Source of the DNA: Xanthomonas sp. DAR 80977
GTDB taxonomy: Bacteria; Pseudomonadota; Gammaproteobacteria; Xanthomonadales; Xanthomonadaceae
NCBI RefSeq assembly: GCF_041240605.1
Contig: NZ_CP162487.1
Span: 5,339,001-5,403,000, forward strand
DNA length: 64,000 bases
Direction: 5' to 3'
Each line of letters starts with the position of its first letter. Position 1 is the first letter of the stretch. A model generated the notes under the pieces. That model was given only the letters and a program-made list of their open reading frames with translations, was not told the origin of the DNA and did no database searches. This document shows, in pieces, positions 33,603 through 42,665 of this stretch. The translations under genes were made by a program, and so were the position numbers.

Positions 33603-34664
33603 TCAGTCCATGGCGGTTCCTCGCTGGGCACTGGACGCACGGACGATCAATTGCGGGGCGATATCGGTGGAAAGCGGCGCATCCGCGCCCGCGGCCTGCG
33701 GCTCCAGCGCGGCGAGCAGCAGCCGCATCGCGCGCGCGCCGAAGCCGGCGATGTCCACGCGCATCGTGGTCAGCGCCGGGTGCACGTAGCGCGCCATCGG
33801 CACGTCGTCGAAGCCGGCCAGGGCGATGTCGTCGGGCACGCGCAGGCCGGCGTGGGTGAAGGCGAACAGGCAACCCAGCGCCATCATGTCGTTGGCCGCG
33901 AACACCACGTCCGGGCGCTGGCCCTGCTGCAACAGCGCCTGCCCGGCGCGGTAGCCGGAGGCTTCGTCGAAGTCGCCGGGCAGCACCCGCGGCGGCACCT
34001 GCGGGCAGCGCTCGCGCAGTTCGTCGCGGTAGCCGCGCAGGCGTTCGCGCGCATCGAAGTTGTCGTCCGGCCCGGCGATGAAGGCGATGCGGCGGTGGCC
34101 GCTGTCGAGCAGGTGGCGGGTCATCGCGCGCGCGCCGCCGTAGTTGTCCACGTTGAGCACCTGCGCGTCGACGATGCGCTCGGCGCAGTTCATCAGCACC
34201 GCCGGCAGCGCGCCGGGCAGCATGTCGGCGGCCTCCTCGGCGCCGGTGCCCAGGTAGGGCGACATCAGCAGCAGCCCGTCCACGCGCCCGGGCATGCGCC
34301 GCACCGCCAGCCGCTGCTCCTCCGGCTCGCCGTGGTAGCTGGACACCAGCAGGTGCAGGCCGCGCTCGCGCGCGACCGTGTCGATGCCGCGGATCAGCTC
34401 GGAGAAGAACTCGCCGTGCAGGTCGGGCAGGACCACGCCGATGGTGTGGGTGCGGCGGCTGCTGAGGCTGCGCGCGGCATGGTGCGGCACGTAGTGCAGG
34501 GTGCGCGCGGCTTCCAGCACGCGCGCGCGCACCGGCTCGGCCACGTGCTGGTGGCCGTTCATGGTGCGCGACACCGTCGCCACCGAGACGTTGGCCAGGC
34601 GCGCCACGTCCTTGATGGTGATGCTGGCGCGCTGTTCCGGCGCTTGCGCGATCCGCGGATTCAC
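33603..34664 (-). CDS. LacI-family transcriptional regulator
   Basis: A 353-residue regulator. Helix-turn-helix near residues 15-45 (TIKDVARLANVSVATVSRTMNG, then LHYVPHHAARSLSSRRTHTIGVVLPD hinge). The periplasmic-binding-like effector domain carries VDGLLLMSPY, GHRRIAFIAGPDDN, DVVFAANDMMALGC and IALAGFDDVPMARYVHP, close to sugar-responsive LacI members. It starts with GTG 34664, overlapping the stop of the hydrolase gene (GTGA). It probably represses its own operon through the operator at 37875-37888 and is released by a sugar. It is the only complete transcription factor in the window. Confidence 0.93.
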   Translation of the reverse strand: MNPRIAQAPEQRASITIKDVARLANVSVATVSRTMNGHQHVAEPVRARVLEAARTLHYVPHHAARSLSSRRTHTIGVVLPDLHGEFFSELIRGIDTVARERGLHLLVSSYHGEPEEQRLAVRRMPGRVDGLLLMSPYLGTGAEEAADMLPGALPAVLMNCAERIVDAQVLNVDNYGGARAMTRHLLDSGHRRIAFIAGPDDNFDARERLRGYRDELRERCPQVPPRVLPGDFDEASGYRAGQALLQQGQRPDVVFAANDMMALGCLFAFTHAGLRVPDDIALAGFDDVPMARYVHPALTTMRVDIAGFGARAMRLLLAALEPQAAGADAPLSTDIAPQLIVRASSAQRGTAMD

Positions 34665-37600
34665 CAGCGTGCCTCCAGGGTCCGGAACGGCTTGCGCAGC
34701 ACCACCCCGGTGGCGTCGTAGGCGTCGATGCGACGCCCGTCCACGCGCACCTGCGTCGGCCGCGTGCGCGAGGGCCACACCACCCGCACCGCGGCGTCCG
34801 CGCGCAGGCCGGCACCGAGCTCGACCCGCAACACCTCGCCGCGCTGGCGCGCGCGCATGCTCAGCTGACCGTAGGCGGTGGGCAGGCGCTGCACCGCCAG
34901 GCCCTCGCCGTCGACCCAGGCCGGCGGCGTGCCCGGCAGCAGCACCAGTGCGTCGTCGCCCTCGTGCATCAGCATGCCGAACACGGTGCGCGCGTACTCG
35001 GCGCCGATCCAGGTATGCGGCATGTCGCCGAGGTAGCGGGGGAAGCGCGGCCGCGAATGCACCACTTCGGCCAGCACCTGCCATTCGAACGGGCGGCGGT
35101 CGCGCAGCATGTCCTGCAGCAGCTCGTCGGCGACCTGCGGCTGGTCCAGGTGCACGTAGGTCAGCACGTTGCGCATCTCGTACGGCGAATACGCCCACAG
35201 CGCATTGGGCTGCTTGCGCTTGCGCACGTCGTCCAGGTAGCGCGCGAAGGTGGTGCGCAGCGCCTGCTCCGGCAGCAGGTCCTGCTGCCCGGTGGGATCC
35301 AGCGCGATCGACACGCTGCTCGGATCGCCGTCGCCCAGGTCGGCCGCGGCGGGGATGAAGTCGGCGCCCTTCCAGGCCATGGTGGCGCGGATCGAGGCGG
35401 CCAGCGAGGTGCGCAGCGCGGCGTACTGTTCGCGCGCCCAGGCCGCGGTCGCCTTGTCGCCCAGCGACTCGGCCAGCCACGCGCCGTCGTGCCAGCCCTT
35501 CAGCGCCCAGTAGTCGTCCCAGTAGCTGTGGGTGGGGCTGGAATAGCCTTCGTGGCTGATCGACGGGGCCAGGATGCCGCGGAAGCGTTCCGGCGCCGGC
35601 TGCTCGCCCATGTAGCCGGGCACCAGGGTGCGCTCGCGCAGTTCCTGCATGAACTGCATCGCCAGCTTCACCTTCGGCAGGTAGGCGCGCACGCTGTCCG
35701 GGCCGCCATCCAGGCGCGCCACGTCGGCGACCAAGGTGATGTATTCGCCCTGGCTGTCGTATTCCAGGTCCGAGCCGAAGCCGTCGTTGACGCTGCCGTC
35801 GTCGTTGAGGATCGGCGACACCAGCCCGTTCGGATGCACCGCGTGGTCGCTGTACCACTGCAGGTAGTCGCGCGCGACCTTGGCCTGGCCCATGCGCAGC
35901 AGGATCGCCGAGGTGGCCATGCCGTCGCGGATGAAGGAGCGGTTGTAGTTGCGCGGCCCGGGCTGCATCGCCGGGCCGGTCTGGTTGATCAGCATGTACG
36001 CGGCCTGCGCGCGCAGCATGTCCACCAGGCTGGCGTCGGGCAGGCTCAGGCCGACGTTGCCCAGCCGCCGTTGCCAGTCGGCGGACACGCGCTCGGCCAG
36101 CGCGTCGAAGCCGCGGCCGGGATCGCGCGCCTCGGCGCCGAGCAGCGCGGCGCGGTCCAGCGCCGGTGCTGGCGGCAGCCGGCCCTGCGCGTCGGCGCTG
36201 GCGGTGCCGAGCGGGAACGCCAGCACCACGTCCTGCTGCGCGCCCGGCGCCAGCGTCACCGCGTAGTTCAGCATCGCCGCGGCCAAGCCGTCGGCGTCGT
36301 GCGCTGCGCGCTGCGCCGGCAAGGTACCGGCGGCGACGTGGCGGGTGATTTCGGTTTCGCCGTGCGCGCCGAACGCCTCGGCACCGGCGCCGCTGGGCGC
36401 GCTCAGCGATTCCAGCAGCACGCGGCCGTTGACCCGCACCGCGGCGTCCTCGACGGCCACGTCGTGGATCGGCGACAGGCCGCCGTTCTGCCACGGCGGA
36501 TTCATCTGCATCGGCCGCACCAGCAGCGACAGCGTGCCGCTGACCGGGGTACCGCCGGTGTTGCGCAGGCGGTGGCGCAACAGCGTCACCGGCTGGCCGC
36601 CGTGCTCGACGGTGAAAGTCTCGCTGCGCAGTTCCAGCCCCGGCTGCGGCGACCAACTCAGCGACGGCATCGGCTTCCAGCCATCGCGCAGCGCATGCGT
36701 CAGCGTGTGGCCGTCGGCGCCGGCCGCAGTGCCGGACGCGTCGCGCCACAGCGGCTGCACCAGCGGCGCGCCCTTCCACGCCTCCAGGTTGCCGTACTCG
36801 TCGAAGATCGATTTCTGCCGGCCGGCATGGATGCCGACCGCGGTCCAGTAGGTCTGCTGCATATGCAGCGAGGCCGGGAACAGCGCGGCCTGGCCGCGCT
36901 GCGCGGCGACCTGGTAGCGCTTCATCGGCGTCATCACCGCCTTCGGCCCGAGCAGGCGCAGGCGGCGCAGCGCCGGTGCGCTCGCGCCGGGCGCGGCGTC
37001 CACGCGCAGCCGCAGCGCGCGCGCCTGCACCGGCGCGGTGCCGGCCAGGTAGGCGCTGTCGCTCTGCCCGGCCTGCGGATCCTCGGCCAGCGTGCTCCAG
37101 CGGCCCGCGGCGTCCTGCGCCTGCAGCCGCGTCGCGCCGTGCGCGCCGGCGAATTCGACGATCAGTCCGGCGCTGGCGAAAGCGCGCGGGAAGGCGATGT
37201 CCAGCTGCCGCGCCTGCGCACCCTTGCCGGGCAGGGCCAGCGCCGCATTGCCTTGCCACAGCGCCGCCGCCGCATCCGCCGGCACGCCGCGCAGCCGCGC
37301 GCTGTCCGCTTCGCCCAGCGGCTCCATCTCGTAGATCGACACGCCCCAGTCGGCGGTGCGCTCGGGGCTGGCCAGGCGCAGGTAGCGCGCGCGACGCGGC
37401 GCGAAGAACAGCGTCTCGGTGCCGCCCAGCGAATCGGCCATGGTGTAGACCGTGTCCCAGCGCTGGCCGTCGTCGGAGACCTGCAGCAGGAAGCCTTCCG
37501 GATTGGCGCTGTCCCATTGCAGGCGCACGCCGCCGATCCGCGCCGCGCGGCCCAGGTCGACCTGGAACCAGTGGCCGGGACTGAACGCGCCGCCGGTGCG

Positions 37601-37810
37601 GGTACTGGCATCGCCGTCGATCAGGTAGGCGATGGCCTGCGCCTTGACCTGGCTGGAGGAACTGGAGGCGCGCCATGCCTCGCGCGGCGGCAGGCGGCCG
37701 TCCTGCGCCTGCGCCGGCAGGGTCATGGCCAGGCCACACAACATGCCGGCCAGCGCCAAGCCGTAGCGGAAAATGCCACCGTGACGCAGTGCTCGGAAGA
37801 TTTCAGACAT
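34661..37810 (-). CDS. Secreted discoidin-domain (CBM32-like) plus (alpha/alpha)-barrel glycoside hydrolase
   Basis: A 1049-residue protein with a signal peptide (AMTLPAQA). An F5/8 type C domain follows at about residues 40-155 (AIAYLIDGDASTRTGG, HWFQVDLGRAARIGGVRLQW, RYLRLASPE). The middle is a beta-sandwich region and the C-terminal half an (alpha/alpha) toroid: NYNRSFIRDGMATSAILLRMG, NDGFGSDLEYDSQGEYI, SYWDDYWALKGWHDGAWL, WAYSPYEMRNVLTYV and HTWIGAEYARTVFGML. The acidic residues in RDGM, DDYW and EYA are candidate catalytic residues. I could not assign a CAZy family. It begins the operon with lacI, TonB receptor and halogenase, so it likely cuts a plant glycan for uptake. Confidence 0.78.
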   Translation of the reverse strand: MSEIFRALRHGGIFRYGLALAGMLCGLAMTLPAQAQDGRLPPREAWRASSSSSQVKAQAIAYLIDGDASTRTGGAFSPGHWFQVDLGRAARIGGVRLQWDSANPEGFLLQVSDDGQRWDTVYTMADSLGGTETLFFAPRRARYLRLASPERTADWGVSIYEMEPLGEADSARLRGVPADAAAALWQGNAALALPGKGAQARQLDIAFPRAFASAGLIVEFAGAHGATRLQAQDAAGRWSTLAEDPQAGQSDSAYLAGTAPVQARALRLRVDAAPGASAPALRRLRLLGPKAVMTPMKRYQVAAQRGQAALFPASLHMQQTYWTAVGIHAGRQKSIFDEYGNLEAWKGAPLVQPLWRDASGTAAGADGHTLTHALRDGWKPMPSLSWSPQPGLELRSETFTVEHGGQPVTLLRHRLRNTGGTPVSGTLSLLVRPMQMNPPWQNGGLSPIHDVAVEDAAVRVNGRVLLESLSAPSGAGAEAFGAHGETEITRHVAAGTLPAQRAAHDADGLAAAMLNYAVTLAPGAQQDVVLAFPLGTASADAQGRLPPAPALDRAALLGAEARDPGRGFDALAERVSADWQRRLGNVGLSLPDASLVDMLRAQAAYMLINQTGPAMQPGPRNYNRSFIRDGMATSAILLRMGQAKVARDYLQWYSDHAVHPNGLVSPILNDDGSVNDGFGSDLEYDSQGEYITLVADVARLDGGPDSVRAYLPKVKLAMQFMQELRERTLVPGYMGEQPAPERFRGILAPSISHEGYSSPTHSYWDDYWALKGWHDGAWLAESLGDKATAAWAREQYAALRTSLAASIRATMAWKGADFIPAAADLGDGDPSSVSIALDPTGQQDLLPEQALRTTFARYLDDVRKRKQPNALWAYSPYEMRNVLTYVHLDQPQVADELLQDMLRDRRPFEWQVLAEVVHSRPRFPRYLGDMPHTWIGAEYARTVFGMLMHEGDDALVLLPGTPPAWVDGEGLAVQRLPTAYGQLSMRARQRGEVLRVELGAGLRADAAVRVVWPSRTRPTQVRVDGRRIDAYDATGVVLRKPFRTLEARW

Positions 37811-37874
37811 GTGCCGCACTGGGACCCCCGTCCAGTACCACCTCACGCTGAGGTGGGCGGACGGTAACAGCAAC

Positions 37875-37888
37875 TGCAAGCGGTTACA
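37875..37888. promoter_or_regulatory. LacI-type operator candidate
   Basis: TGCAAGCGGTTACA fits the general LacI-family operator TGNAANCGNTTNCA at every fixed position. It lies 65 bases upstream of the hydrolase start, the first gene of the operon that also encodes a LacI repressor. Confidence 0.7.
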
Positions 37889-37894
37889 TGATGC

Positions 37895-37920
37895 GCCGCA
37901 ACATTGCGCAATGTGGCGGC
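37895..37920. promoter_or_regulatory. 26-bp near-perfect palindrome between divergent genes
   Basis: The segment is symmetrical around ACATTGCGCAATGT (37901-37914, perfect), with flanking GCCGC and GGCGGC arms and one mismatched pair. It may be a second regulator site or a hairpin. No further clear element or gene is seen in 37811-38115. Confidence 0.5.
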
Positions 37921-38115
37921 ACACTGTGCGATACGCCGCCATCGGGCTGACATCGTTGTCTCGACAGGTCCGATCGAGCCAGGAATTGTCCCGGCGCGAC
38001 ATCGGCCGCGCGTGCCGCGCCATCGCCCGACGGCGCCGCCCCGGGCGCACGGCTTGCCGGAATCGCGCGCGCCCAGCAAGATGCGGAACGTTTTGGGGAA
38101 CGAGCCGAATTGAGT

Positions 38116-39063
38116 ATGTCGCCGCCACGCCCGACCCGGCTCACGCCCTTGCATGTCGTTCCTGCGCTGCTGCTGGCCGCGCTGGCCCTCTCCGGGTGCA
38201 AGCGCAGCCCCGCCGAGCTGCCCGGCGCCGCCGCTGAACCGGCTGCGGCGGTGCGCGAACTGGCGCACACGCTGCAGCGCAACGATCTGGCCGGCTATGC
38301 CCGCGCCGCGGTCCCGCCCGACCACTACCGGCGCCTGCAGCAGGCCTGGAGCGAGGACCGCAGCCGCTGGCCGCTGACCCAGCTGCCGCTGGCCGAGCGC
38401 CTGCCCGAGATCCTCGACACGCTGTCCGCGCCGGACGCCGAGCGCCAGCTGCAACGGGCCTTCGACGCGCAGTTCGGCGGGCAGACCGCGAGCCTGCGCC
38501 AGGCCGCGCACTCGCTGGGCCTGTTCGGCGTGCAGTACCTGCGCAACCAGGGCGACTACACCCCGGAACAGCGCGGCCACTACGTGCAACTGGTGCAGGC
38601 GCTGAGCGGCTGGGCCGAACACGCGCCGCTGGCCGAGCGCAAGCGCGCGCAGGCGGCGATCGCGCAGCTCAGCGCCGCCGCGCGCCGCACCGGCCTGCGC
38701 AGCGACGCCGACCTGCGCGGCCTGGGCATGGAGCCGAGCCTGCAACGGCTCGGGCCGTTCCTGGGCGAGCTGAAGACGGTGCTGGCCGGCTACGGCCTGG
38801 ACCTGGACGCCAGCGCGCGCGAACTGCGCACCGGCCTGGTCAGCCAGCAGGGCGACCAGGCCGTGGTCCGCATCCATTACCCGCTGGGCAGCGCGCAGAT
38901 CGACACCACCGCGGTGCTGGTGCGCCGCCAGGGCCACTGGTACCTGCGCGATACCTTGCACGAGGTGGACACGCTGCTGGCCGCCGCCGCGGCGCCGCTC
39001 GCGGCTCCTGCCGCGGCTGCGGCGGCGCCCGCCGCCGACCCCGCACCGCCGGCTAAGCGATAA
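38116..39063 (+). CDS. Lipoprotein of unknown function upstream of plsB
   Basis: A 315-residue predicted lipoprotein (lipobox ALALSGC). The mature part is helical (AVRELAHTLQRNDLAGYARA, QLPLAERLPEILDTLSAP) with a C-terminal NTF2-like-looking strand segment (DQAVVRIHYPLGSAQIDTTAVLVRRQGHWYLRDTL) and an Ala/Pro-rich tail. I do not recognise a family. The stop overlaps the plsB start by one base (TAATG), so they are translationally coupled; a link to envelope or phospholipid homeostasis is only contextual. ATG 38116 is used; TTG two codons earlier is possible. Confidence 0.75.
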   Translation: MSPPRPTRLTPLHVVPALLLAALALSGCKRSPAELPGAAAEPAAAVRELAHTLQRNDLAGYARAAVPPDHYRRLQQAWSEDRSRWPLTQLPLAERLPEILDTLSAPDAERQLQRAFDAQFGGQTASLRQAAHSLGLFGVQYLRNQGDYTPEQRGHYVQLVQALSGWAEHAPLAERKRAQAAIAQLSAAARRTGLRSDADLRGLGMEPSLQRLGPFLGELKTVLAGYGLDLDASARELRTGLVSQQGDQAVVRIHYPLGSAQIDTTAVLVRRQGHWYLRDTLHEVDTLLAAAAAPLAAPAAAAAAPAADPAPPAKR

Positions 39064-41735
39064 TGACGCCGATGCCAGAACAAAACCCCCTTCCCTTCCC
39101 CGACGACGCCGCGGCTGCGCGCGCCTCGGATCCGGCGCCCGCGCCCGCCTCCCCGGCCAGCGGCGACGCCGCCGGCAACGTGCCGCCGGCGCAAGGCGCC
39201 GCGTCGCTGCCGGTGCCGTCGGTCGCCGCGCGCAACGCCAAGCGGCCGCTGTGGGCGCGCCTGCTCGGGCGCGTGGCCGATCCGTGGCTGGGCCTGAACA
39301 TCGAGCCGGCCGAGCCTGGCCAGTACGACGACGGCCGCCCGGTGGTCTACGTGCTGGAGGACTACGGCCTGTCCAACGCGCTGATCCTGGACAAGGCCTG
39401 CCGCGAGGCCGGCCTGCCGTCGCCGCTGGTGCCGCTGCCCGGCGACCCGCTGGGGCGCAAGCGCGCCTACCTGGCGCTGTCGCGGCGCAGCAGCAACAAC
39501 GCGCTGATCCCCGAGCAGCGCGGCGCCAAGACCCATTCCGATTCGCTGGCCAAGCTGCTGCAGGCGCACCGCGAGCGCCCGGACCTGGACATCCACCTGG
39601 TGCCGGTGTCGATCTTCGTCGGCCGCGCCCCGGACAAGCAGAGCGGCTGGTTCGCGGTGCTGTTCTCGGAAAACTGGGCGCTGGTCGGTAGCTTCCGCCG
39701 CCTGCTCGGCGTGCTGCTCAACGGCCGCAGCACCATCGTGCGCTTCGCCCCGCCGGTGTCGATGCGGCTGACGGTCGACGAAGGGTTGCCGCCGGAACGC
39801 ACCGTGCGCAAGCTGCAGCGCGTGCTGCGCACCCATTTCCGGCGCATCCGCGAGGCGGTGATCGGGCCGGACCTGTCGACCCGGCGCCTGCTGGTGGACC
39901 AGGTGCTGGCCGCCGAGCCGGTGCGCGAGGCGATCGCCGCGCAGGCCAAGCGCGACAACAGCAAGCCGATGGACGCCTGGCGCAAGGCCCACGCCTATGC
40001 CTGGGAGATCGCCGCCGACTATTCCAGCCCGGTGGTGCGTTCGGCCAGCTTCCTGCTCACCCATGTGTGGAACCGCATCTACGCCGGCGTGCTGGTGCAC
40101 CACCTGGACAAGCTGAAGGAGGCCGCGCCCGGGCACGAAGTGATCTACGTGCCCAGCCACCGCAGCCACATGGACTACCTGCTGCTGTCCTACCTGCTGT
40201 ACGAGCGCGGCATCGTGCCGCCGCACATCGTGGCCGGCATCAACCTCAACCTGCCGGTGGTCGGCACCCTGCTGCGCAAGGGCGGCGCGTTCTTCATCCG
40301 CCGCTCGATCAAGGGCAACGCGCTGTATTCGGCGGTGCTCAGCGAATACGTGGCGCAGCTGGTGGCCGGCGGCTACTCGATCGAGTACTTCGTCGAAGGC
40401 GGCCGCTCGCGCACCGGCCGGCTGCTGCAGCCCAAGGGCGGCATGATCGCGATGACCCTGCGCGCGTTCCTGCGCCAGCCGCGCAAGCCGGTGCTGTTCC
40501 AGCCGATCTACGTCGGCTACGAGAAGCTGATGGAAGGCAACAGCTACCTCGACGAACTCAGCGGCCGGCCCAAGGAGAAGGAATCGATCTGGGGCCTGCT
40601 GTGGAGCATCCCCAAGGTGCTCAAGCAGAACTACGGCCAGGTGGTGGTGAACTTCGGCGAGCCGATCGCGCTGAGCCAGGTGCTGGCGCAGCGCGCGCCG
40701 GACTGGGACGGCCAGCCGCTGGGCGAGGACGAGAAGCCGACCTGGTTGAACGGCACCGTCGATGCGCTGGCGCAGCAGATCCAGGTGCACATCAATGCCG
40801 CCGCCGACGTCAATCCGGTCAACCTGCTGGCGCTGGCGCTGCTGTCCACGCCCAAGCACGCGATGGGCGAGGCCGACCTGATCGCGCAGATCGAGCTGTG
40901 CAAGAAACTGCTGGCCGAACTGCCGTACTCGGACCGGGTCACCGTCACCCCGCACTCGCCCGAGCGCATCATCGCCCACGCCGAGGAGATCAACGTGCTG
41001 ACCCGCACGCCGCATCCGCTCGGCGACGTGCTCAGCGTCAACGGCGACAACGCGGTGCTGCTGAGCTACTTCCGCAACAACGTGCTGCACCTGTTCACCG
41101 CCTCCTCGTGGGTGGCGTGCTGCTTCCAGAACAACCGCCGCATGAGCCGCTCCGGGCTGCTGCGGCTGGGCCGCACCGTGTACCCGTTCCTGCAGGCCGA
41201 ACTGTTCCTCCCGTGGAGCGAGGACCAGTTCGCCGAGCGCATCGAGCGCACCATCGAGGTGTTCGTGCGCGAAGGGCTGCTGCTGCAGGTCAACGACGAC
41301 GACGGCGGCGTGCTCGCGCGCAACACCGGGCAGACCGACGAAGTGTTCCGCCTGCGCGCGATCGGGCATTCGCTGCAGCAGGCGTTCGAGCGCTACTACA
41401 TCGCCATTTCGGTGCTGGTCAAGAACGGCCCCGGCAAGCTCGGCGCCGGCGAGCTGGAGAGCCTGTGCCAGCAGGCCGCGCAGCGCCTGAGCCTGCTGTA
41501 CGCACCGGCCGCGCCGGAGTTCTTCGACAAGACCCTGTTCCGCGGCTTCATCCAGAAGCTGCGCGAACTGAAGCTGGTGTGGCCGGACGAGAACAGCAAG
41601 CTGGTGTTCGACGAGCGCCTGGATGCGTGGGCGAAAGACGCCAAGTTCATTCTTGGTCGCGAACTCCGCCACACCATCGAACGGGTCAGCCCGGAGGCGG
41701 CGAAGCCGGAAGAGCCTGTCGTGCCGCAGGATTGA
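39063..41735 (+). CDS. plsB: Glycerol-3-phosphate 1-O-acyltransferase
   Basis: An 890-residue inner-membrane acyltransferase that forms lysophosphatidate from acyl-ACP/CoA and glycerol 3-phosphate. All PlsB blocks are present in order: VIYVPSHRSHMDYLLLSY (HX4D catalytic motif), GAFFIRRSIKGNALYSAVL, IEYFVEGGRSRTGRLL and PVLFQPIYVGYEKLMEG. The C-terminal regulatory half ends with LGRELRHTIERV. It is longer than E. coli PlsB (807) mainly through an Ala/Pro-rich N-terminal extension of about 60 residues. It is coupled to the preceding lipoprotein gene and followed by a strong inverted repeat. Confidence 0.96.
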   Translation: MTPMPEQNPLPFPDDAAAARASDPAPAPASPASGDAAGNVPPAQGAASLPVPSVAARNAKRPLWARLLGRVADPWLGLNIEPAEPGQYDDGRPVVYVLEDYGLSNALILDKACREAGLPSPLVPLPGDPLGRKRAYLALSRRSSNNALIPEQRGAKTHSDSLAKLLQAHRERPDLDIHLVPVSIFVGRAPDKQSGWFAVLFSENWALVGSFRRLLGVLLNGRSTIVRFAPPVSMRLTVDEGLPPERTVRKLQRVLRTHFRRIREAVIGPDLSTRRLLVDQVLAAEPVREAIAAQAKRDNSKPMDAWRKAHAYAWEIAADYSSPVVRSASFLLTHVWNRIYAGVLVHHLDKLKEAAPGHEVIYVPSHRSHMDYLLLSYLLYERGIVPPHIVAGINLNLPVVGTLLRKGGAFFIRRSIKGNALYSAVLSEYVAQLVAGGYSIEYFVEGGRSRTGRLLQPKGGMIAMTLRAFLRQPRKPVLFQPIYVGYEKLMEGNSYLDELSGRPKEKESIWGLLWSIPKVLKQNYGQVVVNFGEPIALSQVLAQRAPDWDGQPLGEDEKPTWLNGTVDALAQQIQVHINAAADVNPVNLLALALLSTPKHAMGEADLIAQIELCKKLLAELPYSDRVTVTPHSPERIIAHAEEINVLTRTPHPLGDVLSVNGDNAVLLSYFRNNVLHLFTASSWVACCFQNNRRMSRSGLLRLGRTVYPFLQAELFLPWSEDQFAERIERTIEVFVREGLLLQVNDDDGGVLARNTGQTDEVFRLRAIGHSLQQAFERYYIAISVLVKNGPGKLGAGELESLCQQAAQRLSLLYAPAAPEFFDKTLFRGFIQKLRELKLVWPDENSKLVFDERLDAWAKDAKFILGRELRHTIERVSPEAAKPEEPVVPQD

Positions 41736-41793
41736 AGCGGCGGCATTGGCGGGCGGCCTGGCGCCGCTTTCACGCGGCGATCGACCCATCGCG

Positions 41794-41861
41794 TGTGGGA
41801 GCGACTTCAGTCGCGACGGGCGCTACCTGGAAGGCCCGTCGCGACTGAAGTCGCTCCCACA
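41794..41861. repeat. REPIN: perfect 27-bp inverted repeat between convergent genes
   Basis: TGTGGGAGCGACTTCAGTCG at the left (arm 41794-41820) is exactly matched in reverse complement by 41835-41861, with a 14-base loop. Each arm is a REP-like palindrome of the same type as the 113-bp array. It sits between the plsB stop and the convergent DUF488 stop, where a hairpin could end transcription from both sides. It also contains the AAGTCGCTCCCAC target type of the IS110 element. Confidence 0.9.
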
Positions 41862-41886
41862 TGTGGCATCACCTGGGTTCAACAGC

Positions 41887-42465
41887 TCAACCGCCGAACA
41901 GGTCGCCGGTGATCGGTCCGGCAGGCACGACATCCGCCGGATACACCAGCTGCCCTTGCGCATCGGTGCGCGCGGCGGGGTTGAGGATGGCCGGCTCGCG
42001 GCGCTTGCCGTCGAGCAGGTGGATCACCGGATGGCCGTGGTGCAGCAGGTGATCGCAGACGATCTGCCGGTGGCACTGGCGCCAATCGGCCTCGGCGCAC
42101 ATCACCGCGCAGGCGCCGCCGCTGCCGAGCGCGCGCAACTGGACCAGCGCCGCGCCGAATTCGGTGCCCAGCGCGTAGTCGGCGTAGTTGTGGAAGCCGG
42201 CGCTGCGCCAGTGGCCGTTGCGTTGCGGATCGATGCCGGGCTGCCTGCCGCGGCGCCCGCCCAGCGCGCGAACATGGGTGTAGCCGATGCCGGCGGCGGC
42301 CAGGCTGCGCGCCAGCGCGGCGCCGTCGAACTGCGGGAAGCGCCGCGACGACGGGAACGCGCGCACGTCGGCCAGCTGCGCGATCCGCGCGCCGTGCAGG
42401 ATGTCCAGGAATTCGTCCAGCGGCCGCGTGGAGTGGCCGACGCTGAAGAACGTCGCCGCGCTCAC
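41887..42465 (-). CDS. DUF488 family protein
   Basis: A 192-residue cytoplasmic protein. DUF488 signature: FFSVGHSTRPLDEFLDIL at the N-terminus, LADVRAFPSSRRFPQFD, YTHVRALGGRR, and the Cys-rich CAVMCAEADWRQCHRQIVCDHL block near the C-terminus. Family members have no firmly assigned activity; the conserved cysteines suggest metal or redox function. GTG 42465 overlaps the stop of the DUF465 gene, so they form a two-gene operon. Confidence 0.88.
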   Translation of the reverse strand: MSAATFFSVGHSTRPLDEFLDILHGARIAQLADVRAFPSSRRFPQFDGAALARSLAAAGIGYTHVRALGGRRGRQPGIDPQRNGHWRSAGFHNYADYALGTEFGAALVQLRALGSGGACAVMCAEADWRQCHRQIVCDHLLHHGHPVIHLLDGKRREPAILNPAARTDAQGQLVYPADVVPAGPITGDLFGG

Positions 42466-42665
42466 GCCGGTTCGTCGGGGATCAGCAGGTTTTCCAGGCG
42501 CATGATGCAGTCCTTGAGCTGCAGCTTGCGCTTCTTCAGCCGCTTGGCCTGCAGTTCGTCGTCGAGGTTGGCCGGGATGCGCTGGATCTGTTCGTCGAGC
42601 GCGCGGTGTTCGCGACGCAGGGCGTCCAGGCGCTGGGAGATCTCGGCGGGCGTCATGTCGTCCAT
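42462..42665 (-). CDS. DUF465 (YdcH-like) small coiled-coil protein
   Basis: A 67-residue, highly charged helical protein (LDALRREHRALDEQIQRIP, AKRLKKRKLQLKDCIMRLE). The KxxKLxLKDxI pattern is the DUF465 signature. Function unknown in the family. ATG at 42665 or, three codons later, 42656. It is co-translated with the downstream DUF488 gene. Nothing coding is seen between here and the GH43 stop at 42937. Confidence 0.85.
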   Translation of the reverse strand: MDDMTPAEISQRLDALRREHRALDEQIQRIPANLDDELQAKRLKKRKLQLKDCIMRLENLLIPDEPA

